Shown one piece after another: positions 7,189 to 14,979 of a DNA stretch of 17,839 nt. Position numbers and translations under genes: made by a program. The stretch spans positions 1 through 17,839 of the forward strand of contig CAZSDZ010000053.1 of the NCBI GenBank assembly GCA_964605795.1, in the 5' to 3' direction. The notes beneath the pieces were generated by a model. That model was not told the origin of the DNA, made no database searches, and saw only the letters and a program-made list of their open reading frames with translations. Positions within the stretch are counted from its first letter, which is position 1, and every line of letters begins with the position of its first letter. Source of the stretch: JAFGOM01 sp964605795 (GTDB lineage Archaea; Halobacteriota; Methanomicrobia; Methanomicrobiales; Methanospirillaceae).

Positions 7189-7457
7189 CCCTGTTCTCTT
7201 TAGGGCCCTTTGAGATCTGCGTCCTGATCCTGGCCGTTCTCATCCTTATCTCACTCTACCGGTTAGTGGCAGGACCGACTTCTCCTGACCGTGTCGTAGC
7301 TCTTGATGCTATCAATACCCTTGTGGTCGGTATCATGTTTGCACTCGGAGTTGTATTTAAGGAGAATATCTTTGTGGATGTGGCTATCCTCTATGCCGTG
7401 CTCTCGTTTATCGGGACGATTTACTTTGCCTGGTATATCGGAGGGAGATATACATGA
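7185..7457 (+). CDS. mbhB: Mbh hydrogenase subunit B (MrpF/MnhF-like)
   Basis: A 90-aa protein with three predicted membrane helices and MrpF-family motifs GPTSPDRVVALDAI (about 29-42) and a conserved Asp in VDVAILYAVLSF. It is part of the small-subunit group of the Na+/H+ antiporter-like module. It starts inside the stop codon of mbhA (ATGA) and ends in the start of mbhC. The length matches the family. Confidence 0.92.
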   Translation: MTLFSLGPFEICVLILAVLILISLYRLVAGPTSPDRVVALDAINTLVVGIMFALGVVFKENIFVDVAILYAVLSFIGTIYFAWYIGGRYT

Positions 7458-7804
7458 TAGTAGAATCATTGATTGTAATCTGCATCATCATAGGACTCGT
7501 CTTCTCTGCACTCGGGATTTTTGGCCTTATCAGGTTTCCTGATGTCTATACTCGTCTTCATGCAGAGACCAAGGCAACCACGTTTGGGAGCATCTTTATC
7601 GGTCTTGCGGTTATTCTGTATGCCCTCTTTACATGGGGTGACGCTGGAGAAGGGATCTCACTTACTGCACATGTCCTGATTGGAATCATTGTCCTTATGA
7701 TAACGAACGCAACCGGTTCTCATGCGATTGCACGGGCAGCCTATAAAAGCGGGCAGAAACCGGATCCATCAGTAATTGATGCATTAGCGGATGTGGAACT
7801 ATGA
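7454..7804 (+). CDS. mbhC: Mbh hydrogenase subunit C (MrpG/MnhG-like)
   Basis: A 116-aa MrpG-family protein with three membrane helices. The signature GLIRFPDVYTRLHAETKATT follows the first helix and is nearly the family consensus. It belongs to the Mrp-like membrane arm. It is joined to both neighbours by ATGA overlaps. The C-terminal tail after the last helix is short and hydrophilic. Confidence 0.92.
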   Translation: MIVESLIVICIIIGLVFSALGIFGLIRFPDVYTRLHAETKATTFGSIFIGLAVILYALFTWGDAGEGISLTAHVLIGIIVLMITNATGSHAIARAAYKSGQKPDPSVIDALADVEL

Positions 7805-8049
7805 TCGAAGTATTACAGATTATTATCTTTATTGGTCTCCTTCTCACCGCTATTCTTGCGATTCTGCAAAAAGATCTTCTTCATGCTGCCGTCACACTTG
7901 GTGCGTTCTCCTTCCTGCTGGCACTGGAGTTTTATATTCTACAGGCTCCTGATGTAGCGATTGCAGAGGCAGGAATCGGTGCTGCACTTACAACAGCCAT
8001 CTTTATCTTTGCCATACGGGCTGTCGGAAGAAAAGAGGTGACCTCATGA
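7801..8049 (+). CDS. mbhD: Mbh hydrogenase subunit D (MrpA C-terminal/DUF4040-like)
   Basis: An 82-aa protein with three helices matching the DUF4040 segment that in classical Mrp antiporters is part of the large MrpA protein. The conserved block APDVAIAEAGIGAALTTAIF holds the membrane-embedded acidic residues considered important for ion passage in this module. In Mbh complexes MrpA is split, and this is one of the pieces. It is linked to mbhC and mbhE by ATGA overlaps. Confidence 0.92.
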   Translation: MIEVLQIIIFIGLLLTAILAILQKDLLHAAVTLGAFSFLLALEFYILQAPDVAIAEAGIGAALTTAIFIFAIRAVGRKEVTS

Positions 8050-8336
8050 ACCAAAAGAATGGGATTGTGGTATGCATCATCGTAATTATCGCGGTTGTGT
8101 TATTGTATGCCCAGACCGGTCTCACCTTTGCATATCCTGCCTACCAGGATATGGACCAGTACTTCCTTCTAAACGGACAGGAGCAGACCGGAGGTAATAA
8201 TATCTGTACTGATGTCGTCTTTGATTTCAGAGGTTTTGACACGCTGGGCGAAGCGACGGTACTCTTTACCGCGGTAATGGGGGTAATAATCATCTTTCGT
8301 CGTCTCATGAAAGGAGAAGAGTATGAAGCAGAGTAA
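8046..8336 (+). CDS. mbhE: Mbh hydrogenase subunit E (MrpA C-terminal piece)
   Basis: A 96-aa protein with an N-terminal helix, a loop outside the membrane and a second helix. The segment DVVFDFRGFDTLGEATVLFT (about 57-76) is the signature of the extreme C-terminus of MrpA, here encoded as its own gene as in Pyrococcus mbhE. Its last 14 nt overlap the start of mbhF, the only junction in the operon with a longer overlap. Confidence 0.92.
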   Translation: MNQKNGIVVCIIVIIAVVLLYAQTGLTFAYPAYQDMDQYFLLNGQEQTGGNNICTDVVFDFRGFDTLGEATVLFTAVMGVIIIFRRLMKGEEYEAE

Positions 8337-8802
8337 TATCGTCAGAATTACCGCAGACATCATGTTCCCGTTTATCATGGTCTTTGGTGCCTATGTTGTG
8401 CTTCATGGTCACCTGACACCGGGAGGTGGTTTCCAGGGTGGTGCGGTCATGGCAAGCGGGGTAGTATTACTGCTCATCGCTCACTGCGACAAGGATATCG
8501 GGAATTTGATCCCTCCGCAGCTACTGAAGAATGTTGAGACCTTCGGACTGCTGTTGTTTGGTCTTTCTGCTCTTGCAGCAGTCATCCTCGGGAGCGGATT
8601 TTTTACCAACTGGCTGGTAAACACCGGCCTGCTCTTCGGAACCCCAATAGAATACGGGCCAAATCCCGGCTTCCTCAACACAGGAGGAGTAATCCCGGTG
8701 ATGAATATTGCCGTCGGTATTGAGGTTCTCGCAGCTTTAAGCGTCATTGCAGTCATCATGTTTCGAAGTATGGAACCTGATTGTGGGGGTGAGGGACAAT
8801 GA
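8323..8802 (+). CDS. mbhF: Mbh hydrogenase subunit F (MrpB/MnhB-like)
   Basis: A 159-aa MrpB-family membrane protein with four predicted helices. The signature HGHLTPGGGFQGGAVMAS lies near residues 28-45. It is part of the antiporter-like module. An AGGAG site inside the 3' end of mbhE fits the ATG at 8323, which explains the 14-nt overlap. The C-terminal tail (EPDCGGEGQ) is hydrophilic. Confidence 0.92.
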   Translation: MKQSNIVRITADIMFPFIMVFGAYVVLHGHLTPGGGFQGGAVMASGVVLLLIAHCDKDIGNLIPPQLLKNVETFGLLLFGLSALAAVILGSGFFTNWLVNTGLLFGTPIEYGPNPGFLNTGGVIPVMNIAVGIEVLAALSVIAVIMFRSMEPDCGGEGQ

Positions 8803-9146
8803 TTGGAAACGCTCCCTTTTTCGTTGCCATGCTGCTTATCATCGTCGGGGTTATCGGAATGCTTACGAGGAATAACCTGGTGAAGATAATCATAAGTCTG
8901 ACGATCCTTGAGTCAGGAGTAAACCTCTTTCTTGTCTCGCTCGGGTACCGGGAGGGGGGAATTGCTCCTATCTTCACCGGATCCCCGGATGGTGCGCTGA
9001 TGGTGATGCCGACGGTTCAGGCGATGACACTGACTAATATTGTCATCGGACTTGCAACTACGGCACTTCTCCTCTCGTTTATCATGGTCCTGCACCGGCG
9101 GTACGGTACCTGTGATATCAGGGAGATACGGAGGCTTCGGGGATGA
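8799..9146 (+). CDS. mbhG: Mbh hydrogenase subunit G (MrpC/NuoK-like)
   Basis: A 115-aa protein of the MrpC/NuoK family with three helices. Characteristic features are the GMLTRNNLVKIIISLTILESG stretch around residues 20-40, with a membrane Glu, and PTVQAMTLTNIVIGLATTA in the third helix. It sits between MrpB- and MrpD-like subunits in the known module order. ATGA overlaps join it to mbhF and mbhH. Confidence 0.92.
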   Translation: MIGNAPFFVAMLLIIVGVIGMLTRNNLVKIIISLTILESGVNLFLVSLGYREGGIAPIFTGSPDGALMVMPTVQAMTLTNIVIGLATTALLLSFIMVLHRRYGTCDIREIRRLRG

Positions 9147-10729
9147 CCGGAATGGATCTCTATGCAAACCTGCCCGGACTTCTCCTGGCAGTGCCTCTGA
9201 TCTTTGCATTCGCCACCCCCCTTATCGGCAGGTACCTGCCGCGTGCCAGGGACGGATGGGTACTGCTTGGGATGGTTCTGACCTCGATTATCGGGCTTTT
9301 TATTGCATCAGCCGTATTTACCGGCGGGACAGTAGCATATACCTTCGGGGTACCTGATCCGTCAGTCACCGTTCCACCCGATTCCGGGGGAATTCCAGTC
9401 CGTATCATCTTTAATATCGATGCAATGAGTGCCTTTATGGTCGTCATTGCGGTTGTTACCGGGCTGTGTGTCATGCTGTACTCCCTCTCTGCCGCTTCCC
9501 GGAGCAGTGGAAAAGACGGGTATTATACCCTCTTTCTCCTCCTTGTTGCCGGAGTACTCGGGATGGTCTGCACCGGCGATCTCTTTAACTTCTTTGTATT
9601 TCTCGAGATAGCGTCCCTTGCCGGGGCAGCACTCGTGGCGTTTCGGGTAGACAAAGGTATCGCGATTGAAGCAGGGCTTAAATATGCGATGCTCTCCACG
9701 ATCGGGGGTCTTTTCTTCCTCCTTGGTGTGGCACTGCTCTATGGCCAGTACAATACTCTCAATATTGCTTTTCTTGCAGAGAGGATGGGAACAACCGGTC
9801 TAACAACAGCTGATGCGGTGGCGCTTGTTCTCTTTGTGACCGCTCTTGCCATGAAATGCGGAGCAGTGCCGATGCATTTCTGGGCTCCTGATGCATATGC
9901 AATGGCTCCGGCAGCAGTAACTGCATTCCTGGTGGTCTCAAGCCAGGCAAGCCTGTATGCCCTCTTCAGGATCTGTTTCTCGCTCTACGGGCAGACATTA
10001 AATACCGTTCTTCTGGGCTGGTTCATCATTATTCTTGGTGTTCTTTCCATGTTCATCGGGGTGACGATGGCTATTCTTCAGAAAGATGTCAAACGACTGA
10101 TGGCGTACCATGCCGTATCCCAGACCGGGTACATGCTGCTTGGTGTCGGGGTCGGACTTGCTGTTCTCTCAAGTCCCCTGTTACTCTCGAATTTTGGCAT
10201 GATGGCTATGGAGGGAGGAATCTTTCATATCATGAACCATGCCTTCTACAAGGGTCTCCTTTTCCTTACCGCAGGAGTGATCTTCTACCGGTGCGGTACC
10301 CGTAACTTAAATGACCTTGGCGGACTCGGGCATTCGATGAAGTGGACGATGCTCTTCTTTATCATTGGTGCCCTTGCTATCGCCGGGATTCCTCCGTTTA
10401 ACGGATTTGCTTCTAAATTAATGATATATGAATCAGTTTTTTACTTTAATCCTCTCCTGTCCATAATAGCAATGGTCGTCAGTATCCTCACTCTTGCTTC
10501 ATTCGTGAAAGTGTTCCATTCGATCTTCATGGGGCCGAAACGGCCGGAATTTGCAGATGTGACCGAGGCACCACTGCCCATGCTCATCGGTATGGGGGTT
10601 TTAAGCCTCCTTGTCATCCTCTTTGGGATCTTCCCCGAGCAGGTTGTTGAGGTCATGGTGGCCCCGGCAGCGTCTGCCCTGGCTGACCAGGCAGGGTATA
10701 TCAGCAGTGTAATGGGAGGTGCCTTATGA
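9143..10729 (+). CDS. mbhH: Mbh hydrogenase subunit H (MrpD/NuoLMN-like ion-translocating subunit)
   Basis: A 528-aa protein, the largest membrane subunit, with about 14 helices in the proton-conducting antiporter family shared with NuoL/M/N and MrpD. Key charged residues of the ion channel are visible: E155 in FFVFLEIASLAG and K238 in MKCGAVPMHFWAPDAYAMAP, with further family motifs KDVKRLMAYHAVSQTGYML and MNHAFYKGLLFLTAG downstream. It is the likely site of Na+ or H+ pumping. The length is normal and no frame break is seen. The ATG at 9143 overlaps the mbhG stop as ATGA. Confidence 0.95.
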   Translation: MTGMDLYANLPGLLLAVPLIFAFATPLIGRYLPRARDGWVLLGMVLTSIIGLFIASAVFTGGTVAYTFGVPDPSVTVPPDSGGIPVRIIFNIDAMSAFMVVIAVVTGLCVMLYSLSAASRSSGKDGYYTLFLLLVAGVLGMVCTGDLFNFFVFLEIASLAGAALVAFRVDKGIAIEAGLKYAMLSTIGGLFFLLGVALLYGQYNTLNIAFLAERMGTTGLTTADAVALVLFVTALAMKCGAVPMHFWAPDAYAMAPAAVTAFLVVSSQASLYALFRICFSLYGQTLNTVLLGWFIIILGVLSMFIGVTMAILQKDVKRLMAYHAVSQTGYMLLGVGVGLAVLSSPLLLSNFGMMAMEGGIFHIMNHAFYKGLLFLTAGVIFYRCGTRNLNDLGGLGHSMKWTMLFFIIGALAIAGIPPFNGFASKLMIYESVFYFNPLLSIIAMVVSILTLASFVKVFHSIFMGPKRPEFADVTEAPLPMLIGMGVLSLLVILFGIFPEQVVEVMVAPAASALADQAGYISSVMGGAL

Positions 10730-11073
10730 ACGGGATAGAAACACTCACAACCGGGTTTGGATTCTGGAATCCAATCTTCTGGGTGATAGGATTTGTAATT
10801 GCTATCATCATTACCTGGTTCATCTGGAGAAGGGGAGAAGCAACCTATAATACATCTCCTTCCTCAACCGGGCCATTCCTGTCAGGAAACAGAGAACCGG
10901 AACCAGGTCAGATCCATGTCCCCGGGGGCAACCTGTACTGGGGTTTTACACAGGCTCTCGAGCGGTACTATGCAGTGATACAACCGCTTCATACCGGGAA
11001 TCTTGCCGATTATATACTCTGGTACCTGGGAATTACCGCGATTATGCTCATCCTGGTGGTGACCTTACCATGA
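10726..11073 (+). CDS. mbhI: Mbh hydrogenase subunit I (membrane linker subunit)
   Basis: A 115-aa protein with one helix near each end (about 15-33 and 95-114) and a hydrophilic middle containing HVPGGNLYWGFTQALERYY. Its size, layout and place between the MrpD-like and small hydrogenase subunits match Pyrococcus MbhI, which links the antiporter-like module to the hydrogenase module. It has ATGA overlaps on both sides. Confidence 0.88.
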   Translation: MNGIETLTTGFGFWNPIFWVIGFVIAIIITWFIWRRGEATYNTSPSSTGPFLSGNREPEPGQIHVPGGNLYWGFTQALERYYAVIQPLHTGNLADYILWYLGITAIMLILVVTLP

Positions 11074-11507
11074 GATTATCACCATCCTTTAACCGGTCGC
11101 TCTGGGTGTTTCATTTAAACACCGGGTCATGTAACGGATGTGATGTCGAGATCGTAGCAACCCTATGTCCGCGCTATGATCCGGAACGGTTTGGGATTAA
11201 GCTCGTCGGTTCACCCCGTCATGCAGATGTCCTGCTCGTTACCGGGCCCGTAACTCATCCCATGGCTGACCGGGTACGCCGGGTGTATGAACAGGTCCCG
11301 GATCCCAAGGTTGTCCTCTGTGTCGGAACCTGTGGCCAGTCAGGTGGTGTATTCTATGACAGTTACAACCTTGACGGACCGATTAATGAGATTATTCCGG
11401 TTGATGTGTATGTTCCCGGCTGTGCCCCGCGGCCTGAGGCGATAATCAACGGGGTGGTACAGGCGATTGCGAAGCTTGAACGGATTGAAAAAGGAGGTGA
11501 TTCATAA
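11070..11507 (+). CDS. mbhJ: Mbh [NiFe]-hydrogenase small subunit (NuoB-like)
   Basis: A 145-aa small subunit carrying the proximal [4Fe-4S] cluster. Expected ligands are C21 and C24 in TGSCNGCDVE, C88 in CVGTCGQSGG and C118 in YVPGCAPRPE. It lacks the distal-cluster domains of uptake hydrogenases, as normal for group 4 enzymes and NuoB. It passes electrons between the NiFe site and the ferredoxin-like subunit. Its TAA shares one base with the ATG of mbhK, and a perfect GGAGGTGAT site for mbhK lies in its last codons. Confidence 0.95.
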   Translation: MRLSPSFNRSLWVFHLNTGSCNGCDVEIVATLCPRYDPERFGIKLVGSPRHADVLLVTGPVTHPMADRVRRVYEQVPDPKVVLCVGTCGQSGGVFYDSYNLDGPINEIIPVDVYVPGCAPRPEAIINGVVQAIAKLERIEKGGDS

Positions 11508-12175
11508 TGGATCAAGAGATTACCCCCAAACATCTTGCGAACCGGTACAAAACACGATTTGGTGAGAAGATCCCGGTACTGCGGATTTCAGAGCGGTGCG
11601 AAGGAGTCAATAAGACACCGAAACGATCGATCTGGTTCTCTGTTCCCCGGGATCTGCTTGTTGATGCGGTCAGGGAACTTAAAACAGTGGATTATCCTCA
11701 CCTCTCGGTTATATCGGCGGTTGATACCGGTGACGCTATCGATCTCCTGTATCACCTGACAATCGGGTACGGAAAGAAAAACAGGGAGATCCTCGTGACA
11801 TTTACGGTAGCAGTGCCCAAAGCTGACCCGGTGGTCCCGACGATATCAGGTGAGATTCCGGGAGCGGTTTACACGGAACGTGAGAAACAGGAGATGATAG
11901 GAGTTACCGTTACAGGGATTCCTGACAATCGCGGACTGTTCCTCCCTGATGACTTCCCGGTAGGGGTGTACCCGTGGAGAAAGGATGAGACCGGGATCCG
12001 AAAGGATATGGTTAAGGAGCTCTGGAAAGTCGATCGCCCGACCGATCGTCCGACTCCTCCTGTCTCACCACCAATTGCGAAAAAGCCGGATTCTGCAGAA
12101 GAGACAGATGGGTGCGAGCCTGATGTCCCTGTTGATACCCCTGCGAATGCAGACGGGAAAGAGGTGCAATCATGA
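11507..12175 (+). CDS. mbhK: Mbh hydrogenase subunit K (NuoC-like)
   Basis: A 222-aa soluble subunit. Residues about 1-170 follow the NuoC/30-kDa pattern, ending in the typical NRGLFLPDDFPVGVYPWRKD segment. Residues about 173-222 form a tail rich in Pro, Asp and Glu that looks disordered and is longer than I expect for this family. NuoC-like subunits help hold the large subunit. The start is firm because the full archaeal ribosome binding site GGAGGTGAT precedes it. It ends in an ATGA overlap with mbhL. Confidence 0.9.
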   Translation: MDQEITPKHLANRYKTRFGEKIPVLRISERCEGVNKTPKRSIWFSVPRDLLVDAVRELKTVDYPHLSVISAVDTGDAIDLLYHLTIGYGKKNREILVTFTVAVPKADPVVPTISGEIPGAVYTEREKQEMIGVTVTGIPDNRGLFLPDDFPVGVYPWRKDETGIRKDMVKELWKVDRPTDRPTPPVSPPIAKKPDSAEETDGCEPDVPVDTPANADGKEVQS

Positions 12176-13404
12176 GTGATATACAGAAGAAAAAAGCCCC
12201 CTATACCGTTCCGATTGGTCCTACCCATCCGGCTCTCAAGGAACCGATCCTCTTTACCTTCCAGCTGGATGGTGAGGTCATACAGGATCTGGACTTTGCT
12301 CCCGGAAAAGCTCACCGGGGTATTGAGTGGATGGGAATGCAGAGAAATCCGGTCCAGATACTTCATCTCTGTGACCGGATATGTGGTATCTGTGGTGTAT
12401 CACACTCGCTCGCGTTTGCCCATGCGCTGGAAGAAGCAGGAGATATCCCTGTCCCTGACCGGGCATATTATATCAGGACAATATTAGCAGAACTGGAACG
12501 GATCCAGTCACACCTGCTCTGGGCAGGAGTCGCTGCCCACGAGCTGGGATTTGATACCCTCTTTTATCTTGCCTGGCAGGTTCGTGAAGAAGCAATTGAC
12601 GTCCTTGAGCTTATCACCGGGAACCGCATCAATTACGCAATGATTCAGATTGGCGGAGTAAGAAGGGATATCCCTGGAGATATGTTCCCAAGGATCGAGA
12701 AGGCACTTGCGTACTACGAGGATTTATTTGAGAAGATGACCCGGCTCTTCCTCAACGATAAGACAATTGCGATGCGGTGCAAGGATACCGGGATATTGCC
12801 GAGGAACAAGGCACTTGAACTCTGCACCGTCGGTCCGACCATCCGGGCGTCCGGAGTGAAGGCTGATCTCAGAATTGATATGCCCTATGCTGCATACGGG
12901 GACATCGATATTGATTATGTCCAGCCTGATGTCTGGGGTGGAGAGACGAATGGAGACGTCTTTGACCGGATTGTTGTACGACTCTTTGAGATCCCGCAGT
13001 CTATCATGATTATCCGTGACTGCATGAAGCAGATGCCGGAAGGACCGGTCCTCTCTGAGACAAAGTATGCAAAACTGCTCTCAAACCTAAAAAAGGTTAA
13101 AGGAGAAGCAGTCGGCCGGGTTGAAGCCCCCCGCGGAGAGTGCTTCCATTATGTCAGGATGAATGGCAACGAGGCCCCGGAGTCGTGGAAAGTGAAAGCA
13201 TCTACGTACTCAAACCAGATGGCATGGCTTGAGATGTTACGAGGTGAGCAGGTGGCAGATATTCCCATCATTGTTGCATCGATTGATCCCTGCATGTCCT
13301 GTACTGACCGGGTCATGATCATCAGGAACAACGAGACCGATATCTGTACCAAGGAGTACCTGCACCGGTTATCGGTTGAGAAGACACGGAGGATGCAGGA
13401 ATGA
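12172..13404 (+). CDS. mbhL: Mbh [NiFe]-hydrogenase large subunit (NuoD-like)
   Basis: A 410-aa catalytic subunit. The four Cys ligands of the NiFe centre are intact: C71 and C74 in DRICGICGVSH, and C374 and C377 in DPCMSCTDR. This separates it from NuoD and FpoD, which have lost them, and makes H2 activation credible. By analogy with HycE, cleavage after R380 would remove a 30-residue C-terminal peptide during NiFe insertion, so a maturation endopeptidase and Hyp proteins should be encoded elsewhere. Overall it groups with energy-converting group 4 hydrogenases. GAGGTG precedes the ATG. It overlaps mbhK and mbhM by 4 nt each. Confidence 0.96.
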   Translation: MSDIQKKKAPYTVPIGPTHPALKEPILFTFQLDGEVIQDLDFAPGKAHRGIEWMGMQRNPVQILHLCDRICGICGVSHSLAFAHALEEAGDIPVPDRAYYIRTILAELERIQSHLLWAGVAAHELGFDTLFYLAWQVREEAIDVLELITGNRINYAMIQIGGVRRDIPGDMFPRIEKALAYYEDLFEKMTRLFLNDKTIAMRCKDTGILPRNKALELCTVGPTIRASGVKADLRIDMPYAAYGDIDIDYVQPDVWGGETNGDVFDRIVVRLFEIPQSIMIIRDCMKQMPEGPVLSETKYAKLLSNLKKVKGEAVGRVEAPRGECFHYVRMNGNEAPESWKVKASTYSNQMAWLEMLRGEQVADIPIIVASIDPCMSCTDRVMIIRNNETDICTKEYLHRLSVEKTRRMQE

Positions 13405-14441
13405 CTGCTCTCCCTGATATTCTCTGGTTTGTGGCAGGTGCAGTGCTCATATCTGTCTATGGTATCGTCTTTGGCCTGCTCTTTATGGGAATAGACCGGG
13501 TACTGGCTGCCCGGATGCAGATGCGGCAGGGTCCACCGGTTCTCCAGCCGTTTATCGATATCAGAAAGCTCCTCTGTAAAGACAGTGTTGTTCCTGCCCA
13601 TGCTGTATCGAGCATCTTTCATGCTGCTCCTTTCATAGCAGTAGCAGGTGCAATATCCATTCTTTTCTATCTCCCGGTCGGCGGTTTTGTGCCGGTCGCT
13701 GCATCGGCATCAGGGGTATCTGAGTGGGGTGATGTTATCCTCATCATGTACCTCTTAACCGTTCCGGCACTGGCGATGGTTGCCGGTGGATTCGCTTCAG
13801 GATCACCCTATGCCAGTATCGGTGCCCAGCGTGAGATGGTGACTATCATGGCATACGAGTTCCCGCTCGCCGTTGCCATCATCGCTATCGCATGGCGTCT
13901 GTCTGCCGCAGGGGTTGCATTCCCGTTCTCGGTCGTGACCCTCTCATCAGTTCCGATATGGAGTGTTGTAGGCCCGCTCGGCATCATCGGGGTCATCATC
14001 CTTCTGGTTGTGCTTGCCTGGGTGACCCCGGCAGAACTTTCCCGTATCCCCTGTGATACGCCTGAGGCAGAGACGGAACTGTGCGGCGGCCTGCTTGTCG
14101 AGTATTCGGGACGAAACCTAGCTCTCTTTTATCTCTCCATGGGAGTGAAACTGGTTGCTATGGTATCCCTTACGGTTCTTCTCTTCCTTCCCTGGAACCT
14201 CTCCTGGTTCCTGCCTCTTGAGGGAGTCATGGCACAGGTTGCCGATCTTGTATTCTTCCTCTGTAAGATACTCCTCGTGATGTTCTTCTCGGTCTCGCTT
14301 ATCAGGGTCTCGATGGCCAGGTTTCGGATCAACCATCTCGTTACCATCTACTGGGGGTACCTTGCACTCGCCGCACTCATCGGTCTTGCGTGTGTTGTTC
14401 TTGACGGGATGATAACGGTTCCCGGGGGGTGTCTTGTATGA
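13401..14441 (+). CDS. mbhM: Mbh hydrogenase subunit M (NuoH-like membrane anchor)
   Basis: A 346-aa membrane protein of the NuoH/HycD family with about eight helices. Conserved cytoplasmic parts are RQGPPVLQPFIDIRKLLCK (42-60), ASIGAQREMVTIMAYEFP (138-155) and the acidic CDTPEAETELCGGLLVEYSG (218-237). In NuoH-type subunits these conserved loops face the soluble module and are thought to transmit redox energy to the ion-pumping arm. It is joined by ATGA to mbhL and mbhN. Confidence 0.95.
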   Translation: MTALPDILWFVAGAVLISVYGIVFGLLFMGIDRVLAARMQMRQGPPVLQPFIDIRKLLCKDSVVPAHAVSSIFHAAPFIAVAGAISILFYLPVGGFVPVAASASGVSEWGDVILIMYLLTVPALAMVAGGFASGSPYASIGAQREMVTIMAYEFPLAVAIIAIAWRLSAAGVAFPFSVVTLSSVPIWSVVGPLGIIGVIILLVVLAWVTPAELSRIPCDTPEAETELCGGLLVEYSGRNLALFYLSMGVKLVAMVSLTVLLFLPWNLSWFLPLEGVMAQVADLVFFLCKILLVMFFSVSLIRVSMARFRINHLVTIYWGYLALAALIGLACVVLDGMITVPGGCLV

Positions 14442-14842
14442 TGCGGCTGCCCTCCGTCGGGATGGTTATCAGGCAGGTTCTCAAAAAACCTGCAACAAAC
14501 CTCTTCCCGGCAAAGCATCTCCCCCCTTCGATTACAGGATTTCTTGAGAAAGTTGCGGCAGGAAAAGCAACAATAACACCTCCCATCGCTACCCCTGACC
14601 GGTACCGGGGCATGATCCGGTATGACCGGGACAGTTGTATCGGCTGCCGGCTCTGTCTCAGGGTCTGTCCTGCCCATGCGATCGAGTTCCTGCCGGAAAC
14701 AAAGCGGATACGGATCTATGTTACGAACTGCATCTTCTGCAGCCAGTGTAATGATGTCTGCTCGACCGGGTCACTTCAGATGAGCAGTGACTTCCTGCTT
14801 GCCACCGAGGATCGGTTTAATGAGAACCTGATTGTTGAGTGA
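14438..14842 (+). CDS. mbhN: Mbh hydrogenase subunit N (NuoI-like 2x[4Fe-4S] ferredoxin subunit)
   Basis: A 134-aa polyferredoxin-like subunit that should exchange electrons with soluble ferredoxin. Two Cys motifs are present: C67, C70, C73 and C77 in CIGCRLCLRVCP, and C98, C101, C104 and C108 in CIFCSQCNDVCS. An in-frame GTG at 14429 would extend it by three residues, but the ATG at 14438 reproduces the ATGA overlap seen throughout the operon, and a G-rich run precedes it. It is the last gene; T-rich DNA follows. Confidence 0.93.
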   Translation: MMRLPSVGMVIRQVLKKPATNLFPAKHLPPSITGFLEKVAAGKATITPPIATPDRYRGMIRYDRDSCIGCRLCLRVCPAHAIEFLPETKRIRIYVTNCIFCSQCNDVCSTGSLQMSSDFLLATEDRFNENLIVE

Positions 14843-14850
14843 CGTATCCA

Positions 14851-14869
14851 TTTTTCCATGCAATTTTTT
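14851..14869 (+). terminator. Oligo-T terminator of the mbh operon
   Basis: Two T-runs (five T at 14851-14855 and six T at 14864-14869) start 9 nt after the mbhN stop. Archaeal RNA polymerase terminates at such U-rich stretches. The following gene has its own promoter-like element. Confidence 0.55.
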
Positions 14870-14944
14870 ACGCTCTCCTCTCTCCTCTCAATACAGACAG
14901 ATAAAACTCCCTCTGCAGAAATGAGGGTTTTTGCAGACTCAAAA

Positions 14945-14952
14945 CGTTTATC
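14945..14952 (+). promoter_or_regulatory. Candidate TATA box for a leaderless CNNM gene
   Basis: CGTTTATC is centred about 31 nt before the ATG at 14980. Since archaeal transcription starts about 25-30 nt after the TATA centre, the mRNA would begin at or within a few bases of the ATG. No ribosome binding site is present before that ATG, which agrees with a leaderless transcript. Confidence 0.4.
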
Positions 14953-14979
14953 CTTCCAGAATCCAAATATCTTCACAAA

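Noticed and set aside
11869..12366. Open minus-strand frame across the mbhK/mbhL junction
   Set aside because: It is antisense to well-identified hydrogenase genes, Ser-rich and without family features.
11507..13404. Assignment of the operon to NADH/F420H2 dehydrogenase (Nuo/Fpo) or the sulfur-reducing Mbx type
   Set aside because: All four NiFe Cys ligands are present in the large subunit and the subunit set matches Mbh; no FpoF- or Nuo-type input module is present.
14348..14677. Open minus-strand frames opposite the mbhM/mbhN junction
   Set aside because: They are antisense to the ferredoxin subunit with its eight Cys ligands; no independent evidence.
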